In this document: positions 28,910-38,452 of the stretch, one piece after another | How the letters are laid out: each line of letters begins with the position of its first letter | How positions within the stretch are numbered: position 1 is the stretch's first letter | Assembly (NCBI GenBank): GCA_963753725.1 | Contig: CAVWDI010000010.1 | Span: forward strand, 682,001 to 746,000 | Length of the DNA: 64,000 bases | From: CAVWDI01 sp963753725 | GTDB taxonomy: Bacteria; Chloroflexota; Anaerolineae; Anaerolineales; UBA4823 | Direction: 5' to 3' | Notes under the pieces: generated by a model | What the model was told of the DNA's origin: nothing | The model's input: the letters and a program-made list of their open reading frames with translations, nothing else | The model's database searches: none | Position numbers and translations under genes: made by a program

Positions 28910-29326
28910 ATGGGCTTAAAAGAAGAAAAGAACAAAGAAACTGTACGAAAGGCGATTGCGGCGTTCAATAGGCAGGACCTGGAAGGATACTGGAGCTACC
29001 ACACGGAGGACACTACTTCCCACGAGGTTTATTTCCCGGAGCCGCTGGGCAAAGCTGAGATGTCCAAATTTGTGCCTGAACTTTGGGTTTCATATCCGGA
29101 TTGGTTTATTGACACTAAGAATATGATCGCTTCCGGGGATAAAGTAGCCATCGAAAATGTGATGTCAGCCACCTTTGAAAACGACCAGGGTGATGTCAAA
29201 GCAACGGGTAAGAAATTCGTCGTTCCCGAAGGCGTGTTCTTTGATATGAAGGACGGCAAGATCCAGCATGTGCGTGTGTACCTGGACCGCAAATCACAGC
29301 AGCAGCAGTTAGGATTAATTGATTAG
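28910..29326 (+). CDS. SnoaL-like (NTF2-fold) protein 3
   Basis: This 138-aa paralogue is very close to copy 2 (NKETVRKAIAAFNRQDLEGYWSYHTEDTTSHE; MIASGDKVAIENVMSATF). It appears intact. The tandem set sits between the peptide importer and the hydrolase/LLM genes. Their use as dedicated cyclases or isomerases in one pathway is only inference. Confidence 0.8.
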   Translation: MGLKEEKNKETVRKAIAAFNRQDLEGYWSYHTEDTTSHEVYFPEPLGKAEMSKFVPELWVSYPDWFIDTKNMIASGDKVAIENVMSATFENDQGDVKATGKKFVVPEGVFFDMKDGKIQHVRVYLDRKSQQQQLGLID

Positions 29327-29446
29327 AAGTAGTATTTGCGGTTTAAAGGTAGGCGGCAAGACGATGCTGTAATCAACAGAATTTTGCATATTTGGATTGT
29401 TGTGAAACGGCGCCTCTGGAACTAAGTATTAAATTGGAGTGTAAAA

Positions 29447-30353
29447 ATGGAGCTGGTAGATAAAAGACCTGAGAATCTTCCCCCCCGATAACTCCCGAAT
29501 GGAGACGATTTCATTCAAATCACCCGCGGATGGGTGTGAGGTGAAGGTGGATGTTTATTCGCCATCAACAAAGACAGGGAAGTCGCTCCCACTGGTATTC
29601 GGTCCGCATCCAATTTCATGGTCAGCGGGGGATGATTATCACGGTGGTATGCCGGGGCTGATGCGGGAATACCACCGCGGCTATTACAGCATGCCGGAAA
29701 AGTATGCTGTGATCATCGCTTTGCCGCACGGGCACGAACACCGGGAGCAGTACACTTCTCTGGCGGGACCTGGACAGATCGCCGATATGGCGCACCTGAT
29801 CGATGGACTGGATGAATTCGGATATACCGTCGATAAGGAGCGTGTTTACGCCTGTGGATTGAGCATGGGCGCCCAGGAAGCCCTGGTACTGGCGGGTAAA
29901 CACCCGGACCGTATTGCTGCGATATGCGTTTTTAATCCGATCGTTGACCTGGCAATCTGGTATGAAGACCTGACAAATATGGATGTGCCCGAGATCAAGG
30001 AGTATGACACTGCCAGCCGTATCGCCAACGAAGTTGGCGGGCTGCCGGGGGATGTGCCTGAGTTGTACGCGGAAAGGAGCGCCAATAATTATATTGAAGG
30101 ATTGGCGCAGGTGCCAACCCTGATGTACTGGAGCGAGCTGGATTTTATCGTACCGCGCCAGATTTCACATCACGCTATGCTGTTGTACAGGATGATCAAA
30201 TTGATTGATCTGAACTGTCCTATCGCTGAATACAACCATACGGAAATTCACGGCCGTATTGAACTGGACAAGCTCACGCGCTGGCGGCTGCACGAATGGT
30301 GCGACTACGAGCTCGCCCTGCGCTGGCTGTTGAACCACAAAAAGGAGCAGTGA
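29447..30353 (+). CDS. alpha/beta-hydrolase (dienelactone-hydrolase/peptidase-like), 5' frameshift
   Basis: This is an alpha/beta-hydrolase of about 300 aa with nucleophile elbow CGLSMGAQEA, probable acid in SELDFIVP and His in HTEIHGRIELD. An internal ATG at 29499 opens the long frame. A better start is ATG 29447 with TTGGAG upstream, whose MELVDKRPENLPP joins the body (DNSRMETISFKSP) if the C7 run near 29480-29486 is one C too long. No signal peptide is seen, so it is probably cytoplasmic. The substrate is unknown. Confidence 0.75.
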
Positions 30354-30368
30354 ACATCTGAGGCTAAT

Positions 30369-31410
30369 ATGCAATTTGGTGCGCTGATCGAGCCGGTTTA
30401 CGAACCGCAGGAACTGATAACTATCGCCCAACAGGTGGAACAGTGGGGTTTCTCTTCCTTCTGGTATCCAGATGAAAAATTTTTCCGTGATCCTTATGTG
30501 GGATTGACCCTGGTTGCGCATCATACGCCGCGAATCGATATTGGGGTGTGCGTGACGGACCCATACTCCCGCCATCCGATTATGACTGCCCAGGCGATAG
30601 CCAGTCTGGCGGAGGTTGCGCCCGGCCGCACCTGGCTAGGGCTAGGAGCGGGCGGCAGGGGCTTCAATGCCATGGGGATTAACCGTGAGCGTCCGGCGGT
30701 AGCGCTGCGAGAAGCGGTAGGGGTGATCCGGGGTTTACTGGCCGGTGAAATGGTCGATTATCGCGGGCAAGTGATACGCCTGGTCGAAAGAAAGTTAGAT
30801 TTTGAACCGACACAGCCGGCTGGCATAATGATCGCCACTGGCTCCGGCCGGTTGGTGCAGCGCTTGGCAGGTGAAATCGGCGACGCTGCCATGCTGGCGA
30901 ACTATGCGACCCCGCAGGTCATCAAACACGGCCTGGCGCGAATAGAAGAAGGCGCCAAACGTGCAGACAGGACCATTGACGACTTTCGTTTGATATCCCG
31001 GGTGGATGTGGCAGTCCATGAGGATCAGGATCTTAGCGCGCAAGGCGGTCGCTCCGGTGGTGCTGTCCGATTTCCGCTCCAGTTTCCCAGCGATGCCTTA
31101 CCTGGAAGACCTGCCTGAGTTCGAACTCTCACCTGAATTCTTGAATCTGCTCAAAAGGAAAGATTACCGCACACGCAGCCAATACCGTGATCCGGAACAA
31201 AGCGTTAGCCTAGTGCCTGATGCGTTAATCGATAATATGTCCATCGCCGGAACCCCACAGGAGGTGAGAGATCGCATAGGTGCCATCGTCGCTATGGATG
31301 TATTCGATGAGATCGCGATCCACCCGGTGGCTTGTGAAGACCAGAATATACTGGAGAATCTTTCAATCGTCACAAAAATCATCCAACCTTTCATAAGTGA
31401 AAGACGATAA
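30369..31410 (+). CDS. LLM-class flavin/F420-dependent oxidoreductase, frameshifted
   Basis: This luciferase-like monooxygenase superfamily protein resembles F420-dependent methylenetetrahydromethanopterin reductase (IAQQVEQWGFSSFWYPDEKFFRDPYVGLTL; WLGLGAGGRGFNAMGI). The first frame diverges after VDVAVHEDQD. The natural continuation (RKAVAPVVLSDFRSSFP to FISERR) is in another frame, so a +1 or -2 indel lies around 31031-31045, in a GC-repeat. The reconstructed length is about 347 aa. Cofactor choice (FMN or F420) is not visible. Confidence 0.8.
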
Positions 31411-31447
31411 GAAATTTTATTTTCTATAATTCAGAAAGGTAAGACTC

Positions 31448-32344
31448 ATGAGTGAAACGATCGTTCAGGAAGTAAAACAAGGGGATACGCCGCTTGATAC
31501 CTTGCGGAAATTTATTACCAGCAGGAGAACCCGGCGCAAGCTGTCGGTAGCCTTTGCCTACTTAATTTTGATAACGGCCATGCTGTTAATTTTGCTGCCG
31601 CTGTTATGGATATTTTTGACTTCTATCAAGACTGCAAATCTGGCTTATAAACTCCCACCGGTTTGGATTTTTACACCGACGTTAGAAAATTACAAACATC
31701 TAGTCACAGAAGTAGAATTTCCGCGTTACTTTTTAAATTCCACCATTGTCGCTTTGGCGACAACCTTTCTCGCTCTAGCGCTTGGATCATTTACGGCGTA
31801 CTCGATCTCCAGGTTCAAAACCGGTGGAGACGGCTTTAGAGGTTGGATCTTTAACAACCGCACCATGCCGCCGATAGCCATTCTGATCCCGCTGTTTCTG
31901 CTTTCCAATAGTTTTGGATTGTTCGATACACATGCGGTGTTGATTATTCCATATCTTTCGTTTCTACTGCCTTTTGCTATATGGATGCTGATCGGCTTTT
32001 TTGATGCTGTGCCGCGTGAAATGGAGGAAGCCGCATTGGTGGACGGGGCGACGCGCCTGCAGGCGCTGCGTTATGTCACCATGCCGATTGCAGCGCCGGG
32101 TATCGCTGCGACTGGAATATTGTGCTTCCTGTTTTCCTGGAATGAGTTTCTGTTGGCTTTGATTTTGACAGGGAATAATACCCGTACCCTGCCGGTTGCG
32201 GTTGCTAATTTCCTGACCCATGTAGGCGTGTATATCGGCGGTTTGAGCGCAGCAACCATGGTAATGATTATCCCGGTGATGATCCTGGCCTTTTCGATCC
32301 GCGGTTACCTTGTCAGGGGTCTCAGCCTGGGCGCAGTGAAGTAG
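31448..32344 (+). CDS. carbohydrate ABC transporter permease (MalG/LacG type)
   Basis: This 298-aa permease has six TM helices and the EAA loop EMEEAALVDGATRLQALRYVTMPIAAPGI, characteristic of carbohydrate importer permease 2. AGAAAGG precedes the ATG. It belongs with the binding protein and second permease that follow. No ATPase gene accompanies them, so a shared MsmX/MalK-like ATPase elsewhere is probably used. Confidence 0.9.
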   Translation: MSETIVQEVKQGDTPLDTLRKFITSRRTRRKLSVAFAYLILITAMLLILLPLLWIFLTSIKTANLAYKLPPVWIFTPTLENYKHLVTEVEFPRYFLNSTIVALATTFLALALGSFTAYSISRFKTGGDGFRGWIFNNRTMPPIAILIPLFLLSNSFGLFDTHAVLIIPYLSFLLPFAIWMLIGFFDAVPREMEEAALVDGATRLQALRYVTMPIAAPGIAATGILCFLFSWNEFLLALILTGNNTRTLPVAVANFLTHVGVYIGGLSAATMVMIIPVMILAFSIRGYLVRGLSLGAVK

Positions 32345-32478
32345 TCATTATGGCTGCTTAATAATAGGAAGGTTTATTGAATATAAAGGAGGCTGTTATT
32401 GGAAAGATGTGAAGATGGATTAAAACGATCGATAAAATTTTTTATTAAATGAGGTTATTAAATAGGGAGATGACAGAA

Positions 32479-33876
32479 ATGAATAAACAAAGAATGTTTT
32501 GGCTAATTCTCAGCGCTATGCTTGTGATGAGCCTGCTCCTGGTTGCATGCCAACCGGCGGCTCCTCAGGCGCCCGCCGAAGAACCAGCCGCAGAAGAGCC
32601 TGATGTGGAAGAACCGGCCGAAGAACCGGCCATGGACGAAAAACCGTTCGAAGGTGTGGAACTCAATTTACTTCAAGAGACGGTTCCGGACCTGGATTAT
32701 TTCAGGGAGTATATACCTGAATTTGAAGAACAGACCGGAATGAAAGTCAATATTGAGGAAGTCACCTACACCGCCATGCACGAAAAACTCGTCCCGCAGC
32801 TCTCGTTAGGTGAAGGACAGGGATCATATGATGTGATCGAAGTCGATAAGCAGTGGGTGGGTGAATTCATGTGCGCAGACTGGCTGCTGCCGCTGGATGA
32901 TTACATCGCCGCGGATGGTTTCGACACCAGTGTATATGTCCCAGCCCTTTTTGATATGATCGGTCAGGTCAATGGTGTGACGTATATGCTGCCGTACTAC
33001 AACTACACAACGGGTCTGGTTTACCGCACGGATATTTTTGAAGACCCGGAGATACAGGCTGCGTATGAGGAAGAATTTGGCAAACCGTTAGAAGTGCCGG
33101 CTACCTTGGATGAGTACGTCGAAACAGCTAAGTTCCTGACGATGGACACGGACGACGATGGTGAGATCGACCAGTACGGAGCTGCAATGCAGTTGGCAAG
33201 GTTCCCCTCATATGGAGAGTTTGCCCACCTGCTGTTCGTCCAGGACGGCTGGTACTACGACGATGAATGGAACGCAGCAGTAAACGATGAGAAGGGCATG
33301 AAAGCTATTAACTCCCTCATCGATATGTATCAAAATGCCACCACGGAAGCAGCTACCGGCTATTTCTTTAACGAACAGCTGGAGTTCTTCAACCAGGGTA
33401 ACGTGGCCATGATCATTACCTACAGCGTGATGCCCGCGTTAATTGACAATCCTGAGTTCTCTGAGGTTGCTGGAAAAATCGATCTGTCCACAGCCCCGTT
33501 CGGAATGCAGGGAGGCTGGGGTTGGGCAATCCCGAAGAGCGCGCCCAATCCGGAGGCTGCCTGGGAATTCATCAAATGGGTTGAGTTGCCTGAAATTGCT
33601 AAGAAGCGAGCTATGCTAGGCGGCGCTGCAACCCGGCTGGATGTGCTTGAAGATCCTGAAGTCCTCGCAGCATTCCCCTTCCAGGAGACGATCAGAGAGT
33701 GGCTCAAGACCGGAAAACCCTTCCCGATCGTATGCCGCTCGCAGGAGATCATTGACACACTGTCTTTGAATGTCTCTGAAGCGCTGGCGGGTACTAAAGA
33801 CCCGCAAGCCGCAATGGACGAAGCCGCAGCTGTGTTGGACGACATCGTTGCAGATGATCCATTGGTTGATAAATAA
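32479..33876 (+). CDS. carbohydrate ABC transporter substrate-binding lipoprotein
   Basis: This extracellular solute-binding protein (family 1) of about 465 aa has an N-terminal lipoprotein signal with lipobox LLVAC, then a Pro/Ala/Glu linker. The binding-protein core includes NIEEVTYTAMHEKLVPQLSLGEGQGSYDVIEVDKQW (interrupted here only for description) and GGWGWAIPKSAPNPEAAWEF near the C-terminus. It starts at ATG 32479 with GGGAG upstream. The ligand is unknown, but the locus includes an FGGY sugar kinase. Confidence 0.85.
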   Translation: MNKQRMFWLILSAMLVMSLLLVACQPAAPQAPAEEPAAEEPDVEEPAEEPAMDEKPFEGVELNLLQETVPDLDYFREYIPEFEEQTGMKVNIEEVTYTAMHEKLVPQLSLGEGQGSYDVIEVDKQWVGEFMCADWLLPLDDYIAADGFDTSVYVPALFDMIGQVNGVTYMLPYYNYTTGLVYRTDIFEDPEIQAAYEEEFGKPLEVPATLDEYVETAKFLTMDTDDDGEIDQYGAAMQLARFPSYGEFAHLLFVQDGWYYDDEWNAAVNDEKGMKAINSLIDMYQNATTEAATGYFFNEQLEFFNQGNVAMIITYSVMPALIDNPEFSEVAGKIDLSTAPFGMQGGWGWAIPKSAPNPEAAWEFIKWVELPEIAKKRAMLGGAATRLDVLEDPEVLAAFPFQETIREWLKTGKPFPIVCRSQEIIDTLSLNVSEALAGTKDPQAAMDEAAAVLDDIVADDPLVDK

Positions 33877-33993
33877 ACTTATCTAAATACCTGGAGCGAT
33901 GTTCGCTGAAGTATTAACTTTGAACCGTCGCTCCAGGTTATACCTCAATTATGTCTTGCAAGTGATTCAATACCATTCACGGAAATTATAAAA

Positions 33994-34856
33994 ATGCGCC
34001 GAGTTCAATACAAACATCTGCTCATCATACCGGCGGTACTCGCTATGCTGGTCGTGTTAATCTTTCCATTAATTTATTCATTTGGGACCAGTATGTCGCG
34101 CTATATGCTCAACCGGCCGGACTTGCGCGGCTTTTACTGGTTTAACAACTATAAAGAGGTGCTGCTCGATCCGCGCATCCGCAGTACGATGTGGGTGACG
34201 ATTAAACTAACGGTATCCGCCCTGACATTGGAACTTGTTGTCGGTTATATTCTGGCTTCCAGCCTGACGAAAATCACCAAGTTCCGAAACGTTATTATTT
34301 CTATATTAATGGTGCCGATGATGATCTCGCCCATTGCGGTGGGACTGCTGTGGAGGCTGTTATTACATCCAGATTTAGGAATCGTGAATTATATCCTCGA
34401 CCTGGTCGGTATAGGAGGCAGGCACTGGCTGGCTGTATCATCAACCGCGCTGGCCACAATTGTATTTATCGAAGTCTGGCAGTGGACGCCGTTTGTTATG
34501 ATCCTTATTTTTGCGGGTTTGCTCTCCATGCCGGACGAACCTTTCGAGGCGGCCACGATCGACGGCGCCAGCAGTTGGCAAAAATTCCGCTACCTGACCC
34601 TGCCGTTCCTGCGCTATGTACTTGTTGTAGTAGCTATGCTGCGCATGATTGACCTGTTTAAACATACGATTTAATTTTTATTTTGACGCGCGGCGGGCCA
34701 GGCTCTTCCACAGAGACTTTCGCCTTTTATGTTTTTTACCTCGGGTATATTAAACTCAACCTGGGACAGGCTGCGGCGGCATCCTATTTGTTTGTTTTCA
34801 TCGTAGCCATTGCGACCGCATTCCTGTTCAGCCGTATGAAACTGGATCAGGAATAA
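33994..34856 (+). CDS. carbohydrate ABC transporter permease (MalF/UgpA type), frameshifted
   Basis: This permease 1 partner has six TM helices and loop EPFEAATIDGASSWQKFRYLTLPFL. The frame stops at 34674 after IDLFKHTI. With one more A in the run at 34660-34662 it reads FKTYDLIFILTRGGPGSSTETFA and on to FSRMKLDQE, stop 34854-34856, which is the canonical family ending. About 287 aa when restored. Confidence 0.85.
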
Positions 34857-34883
34857 AAAAATATTAGACTGTGAGTCAAATAC

Positions 34884-36419
34884 ATGAATTCTGGTCAAAA
34901 CTGCGTGCTCTCCTTGGACATCGGGACAACCGGGCTAAAGGTGGGTTTATTCTCCACCGGGGGTGAACTGCTGGGGGCAGCGGCGCGTGAACAGGAGCTG
35001 ATCCTAAAAGACGACGACCGCTTCGAACAATCTCCGCAAGTAACCTGGGAAAAGATTTGTGAAGCAACGCGGCAGGTGATGCAGGGGTTCGATCCTAACT
35101 CCGTGAAAGCGATCGCGCTCAGCCTGCAGCGCGGTACGGTCATCCCATTGACCTGGGATGGGGGTGCGCTGACTGATTTTATCGTTTGGATGGATAAGCG
35201 CGGACTGCCTTACGCACAACAGGTTAATGAATTAATCGGCAGCCAGAATTATTACCGCATCGCAGGGCACCCACTCACCTATATCGGCGGCGCGAGCAAG
35301 GTCCTGTGGTTAGCGAATGAAGCCCAGGATATCCTTTCTGAGGGCGCAAAAATTTCTCCGCCGGAGACTTACTTCCTCTCCAGATTGGGATGTGAGGAAT
35401 TGGTGTGTTCCGATTCGACCGGCACGTATTTGTTCCCATTTGAAATCGGTAAAAAGATATGGAGCGAAGAAATTGCCGCTAAGCTGGAATTTGACCTGGA
35501 CATTCTGCCTAGGCTGGCGCAGTCCACGGAAATCGTAGGCGAACTATCTATAGATGCTGCAGAAGAACTAGGGCTTGTGCCCGGGATACCGCTTGTTCCT
35601 GGAGGCGGTGATGGGCAGTGCGCGGCTGTGGGATGCGGCGTGGTGCAGAGCGGTTTATGCATGATCAATATCGGCACAGCGACCGGTGTACAGACTTACC
35701 TGCCTGAACCGTTGCTTGATCCGGGTTGCGTACTGAACTGCGCTGCGCATGTGGTGCCAGACGCCTGGGAAATGGAGGGGCATACGCAGTGTTCCGGGGC
35801 TGTCTTCCGCTGGCTGCGTGATGAATTTGGGGCTGCTGAACTGGATATGGAGCGAGATTCGGACCTTGACGCCTTTGATCTGCTGGTGGCGCAAGCTGTT
35901 CAAGCCCCTCCCGGTTCGGATGGATTATTATTCCTACCGACTTTTAACGGCAGCACCGCGCCGGTTATCGATCAGGGTGCGCGCGGCGCCTACCTTGGTC
36001 TGGGACTCAACCACACGCGCGGTCATTTAATCCGAGCGCTGCTGGAAGGCATTTCGCTGGAGATATGCTGGATGCTGGATGCCATAAGCAAGATCGGGGC
36101 TGCAATTGACGAGGTTCGCCTGGTCGGCGGCGGATCAAAAAACCAATATTGGAACCAGATGCATGCCGATATCCTGGGCAGACCGGTGGTAACCCTGCAT
36201 GTGACCGATTCAGCCCTGGTCGGCGCAGCTATGTGCGCAGCAGTCGCTGCCGGATATTATGAAGATTTTTACCAGGCATCCAGGAATTTCGTCCGGATTA
36301 AGGAGACTATAGAACCAAATCAGGAAAATACGGCTGTTTACAATAAGTCATTTGAAAATTACCGCCGCGCATTCACGCTGCTGAGTGAGAGCGGCATATT
36401 CAGCGATCTGAGAGGCTAA
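34884..36419 (+). CDS. FGGY-family carbohydrate kinase
   Basis: This 511-aa two-domain sugar kinase has N-terminal phosphate motif LSLDIGTTGLKVGLF and catalytic Asp region FIVWMDKRG. The C-terminal domain carries GGGDGQCAAVG, NIGTATGVQTYL, VGGGSKNQYWNQMHADILGRPV and a final Ala/Gly-rich helix. It is closest in style to xylulokinases, but substrate range in this family is wide. It is encoded directly after the sugar importer and should phosphorylate the imported sugar or polyol in the cytoplasm. Confidence 0.85.
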   Translation: MNSGQNCVLSLDIGTTGLKVGLFSTGGELLGAAAREQELILKDDDRFEQSPQVTWEKICEATRQVMQGFDPNSVKAIALSLQRGTVIPLTWDGGALTDFIVWMDKRGLPYAQQVNELIGSQNYYRIAGHPLTYIGGASKVLWLANEAQDILSEGAKISPPETYFLSRLGCEELVCSDSTGTYLFPFEIGKKIWSEEIAAKLEFDLDILPRLAQSTEIVGELSIDAAEELGLVPGIPLVPGGGDGQCAAVGCGVVQSGLCMINIGTATGVQTYLPEPLLDPGCVLNCAAHVVPDAWEMEGHTQCSGAVFRWLRDEFGAAELDMERDSDLDAFDLLVAQAVQAPPGSDGLLFLPTFNGSTAPVIDQGARGAYLGLGLNHTRGHLIRALLEGISLEICWMLDAISKIGAAIDEVRLVGGGSKNQYWNQMHADILGRPVVTLHVTDSALVGAAMCAAVAAGYYEDFYQASRNFVRIKETIEPNQENTAVYNKSFENYRRAFTLLSESGIFSDLRG

Positions 36420-36442
36420 GTGAGCGGACGGCAGGGAAAAAA

Positions 36443-37601
36443 ATGAATTCAAGAGAGAGGCTGATGCTGGCATTGAACCATAAAGAACCGGACCGGGTGC
36501 CAATTGATTTCTCCGCAACGACTGTGAGCGGGATTTGCTGGCTGGCGTATGATGAACTGCTTGAAACGATTGGTTTGAAAAGAACCGGGCGCAGTATATT
36601 TGATCTGGGCGGGGCGGCGATCATGGGGTTTGCGTTTCCTGATGCAGAAGTGATAGATAGGCTGCATTCCGACACGATCATCGCTAATATGGGTGATCCT
36701 GACACGTATGAATTAAAATTTTGAACGCGGTGATTTATATGATACCTATCTTGATCAATGGGGGACCAGGCTGCACCATCCAAATGGCGGTCACTATTTC
36801 GATTTTCGTGAGTTTCCAATACAAGAAGGAACCCTCGAAGCCTTTGAGAAGAACAAGGACTGGCCGGACCCATTAGACCCGGGGCGCTTCCGCAATTTTC
36901 GAGAAGAAGTGTTAAAAGCAAGGGCGACAGGAAAAGCGGTGGCGGCCTGCCCGCTGTACGGGGGTGGGATATTCGAGCAGCCGGCCCGGATTATGCCCAT
37001 GGATGAGTGGTTCCTGGGGATCGGTTCCGATCCAAAATTCACTGAGGCAGTCCTGGGGAAGATGTTCGAATTGTATTATAAAACTACGGTAAAGATGCTG
37101 GAAGAGGCGGGGGATATTCTGGATGTGTGGGTTTATTGGGATGATCTCAGCGGTCAGAACAGGCCGCTGGTCAGTGAAGAATGGTACTTAAAATTTCTGC
37201 AGCCCTTGTATATAAAGCTGTTCGATAAAGTTAAGACCATGACGGAGGCCAAGATCTTTTTCCACTGCTGCGGCGCGGCGCGACCGTGGATTCCGCATCT
37301 GATTGAGGCCGGTGTGGATATTATCAACCCGGTGCAGACATCGGCTGCGGGCATGGATACTGCCCAATTAAAAAAGGACTTTGGAGATGATATTGCCTTC
37401 TGGGGCGCGGCTTGTGACCCTCAGAATATCCTGCCTTTCGGAACCCCGGAGCAAGTAACGGATGATGTAAAACGGAATGTTGACAATCTGGCTCCGGGCG
37501 GGGGGTACGTGTTTGCAAACGTACATAATATTCAGAACCTGGTCCCGCCCGAAAATATTTTAGCCATGTACGACACATGCTATGAATACGGCGTTTATTA
37601 G
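36443..37601 (+). CDS. uroporphyrinogen decarboxylase-family (MtaA/CmuA-like) protein, frameshifted
   Basis: This is a UroD-superfamily protein of about 386 aa. The N-terminus (MNSRERLMLALNHKEPDRVPIDF) and the HCCG motif in IFFHCCGAARPWIPHLIEAGVDIINP resemble the methyltransferase branch (MtaA/CmuA) rather than haem biosynthesis. The frame stops at 36724. One T too many in TTTT (36719-36722) explains it, since the text continues ERGDLYDTYLDQWGTRLHHP in the corrected frame through 37601. Expected chemistry is methyl transfer or decarboxylation; the substrate is unknown. Confidence 0.8.
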
Positions 37602-37732
37602 CGATTGATTTTGAGCAGCAAACCAACTGAAATTTATGGGGTATATTCTGCCCACAATACCATCACACACAAGTGCAGTACTGGAATATAAATTTTTACA
37701 TACATCTAGGTTGAAAGTGAGCGTAATCAAGT

Positions 37733-38398
37733 TTGATTAAATCAAAAACAGCGATCCTGTCCGATTTTGACGGCACCGTCACACCCACCCAGGTGCTGAA
37801 CACCATCTATGATAAGTACGCCGCGCCCTCCTACAAGCAGACCCTGGCGCGCTGGGATAAAGGCGAGATCAGCACCATGGAGGAAGTTGAAACGGTGTTT
37901 AAAACCGTCAATTCCAGCCGGCAGGATATTGAGGTTTTCCTCAGCACGGTGGAATTGGACCCAGGATTTAGCGCTCTGCGCAAGTTATGCGTAGAGAAAG
38001 ATTATTTATTTGCCATCCTGAGCGACGGTTTCTGCTGGTATATCGACTATATCCTTAACGGAAACGGTGTGATTGGCACCAAGGTGTATGCCGGCGATAT
38101 CCACTTTGAGGATAACGGTTTCCGCTTCTCATATCCCTGGTACGACGCCAGCACGCCCATGCGCTGCACTTCCAAGCCGACGATTGTGCGTGATTACCAG
38201 CGGCACGGGTATGAAGTTGTGTTTATCGGTGACGGGTTGAGCGACCAGGAGGTGTTGGGCGTAGCGGATGTGGTGTATGCCAAAGATGTGCTGCTGGAAT
38301 ATGCGCTGGAGACAGGGGAGCAGGTAAAGCCGTTTGAAAGTTTGGTGGAAGTGGTGGAGGATTTGAAGGCAGGGGATAGGGGCAAAAGCAAGGGATAA
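37733..38398 (+). CDS. HAD-family phosphatase, MtnX-like
   Basis: This 221-aa HAD phosphatase has motif I LSDFDGTVTPTQ, motif II/III region AILSDGFCWYIDYIL and IGDGLSDQEVLGVADVVYAKD. This pattern is typical of MtnX (2-hydroxy-3-keto-5-methylthiopentenyl-1-phosphate phosphatase) relatives. The start appears to be TTG 37733. The last codons run into a G/A-rich tandem repeat and give a low-complexity tail. Together with the eIF2B/MtnA-like gene it hints at phosphosugar chemistry related to methionine-salvage reactions. Confidence 0.75.
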   Translation: MIKSKTAILSDFDGTVTPTQVLNTIYDKYAAPSYKQTLARWDKGEISTMEEVETVFKTVNSSRQDIEVFLSTVELDPGFSALRKLCVEKDYLFAILSDGFCWYIDYILNGNGVIGTKVYAGDIHFEDNGFRFSYPWYDASTPMRCTSKPTIVRDYQRHGYEVVFIGDGLSDQEVLGVADVVYAKDVLLEYALETGEQVKPFESLVEVVEDLKAGDRGKSKG

Positions 38399-38445
38399 GG
38401 TAAAAGCTGGGGATAAGGGAAAACCAGGTGATAGGCGGAAAAGGG
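38372..38445. repeat. G/A-rich minisatellite of about four 18-19-bp units
   Basis: Four imperfect units of the form GGGGATAAGGGAAAAGCA are arranged head to tail. The first overlaps the end of the MtnX-like gene and the last ends just before the convergent guaA stop. It may have altered the phosphatase C-terminus. Confidence 0.7.
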
Positions 38446-38452
38446 AAATGTT

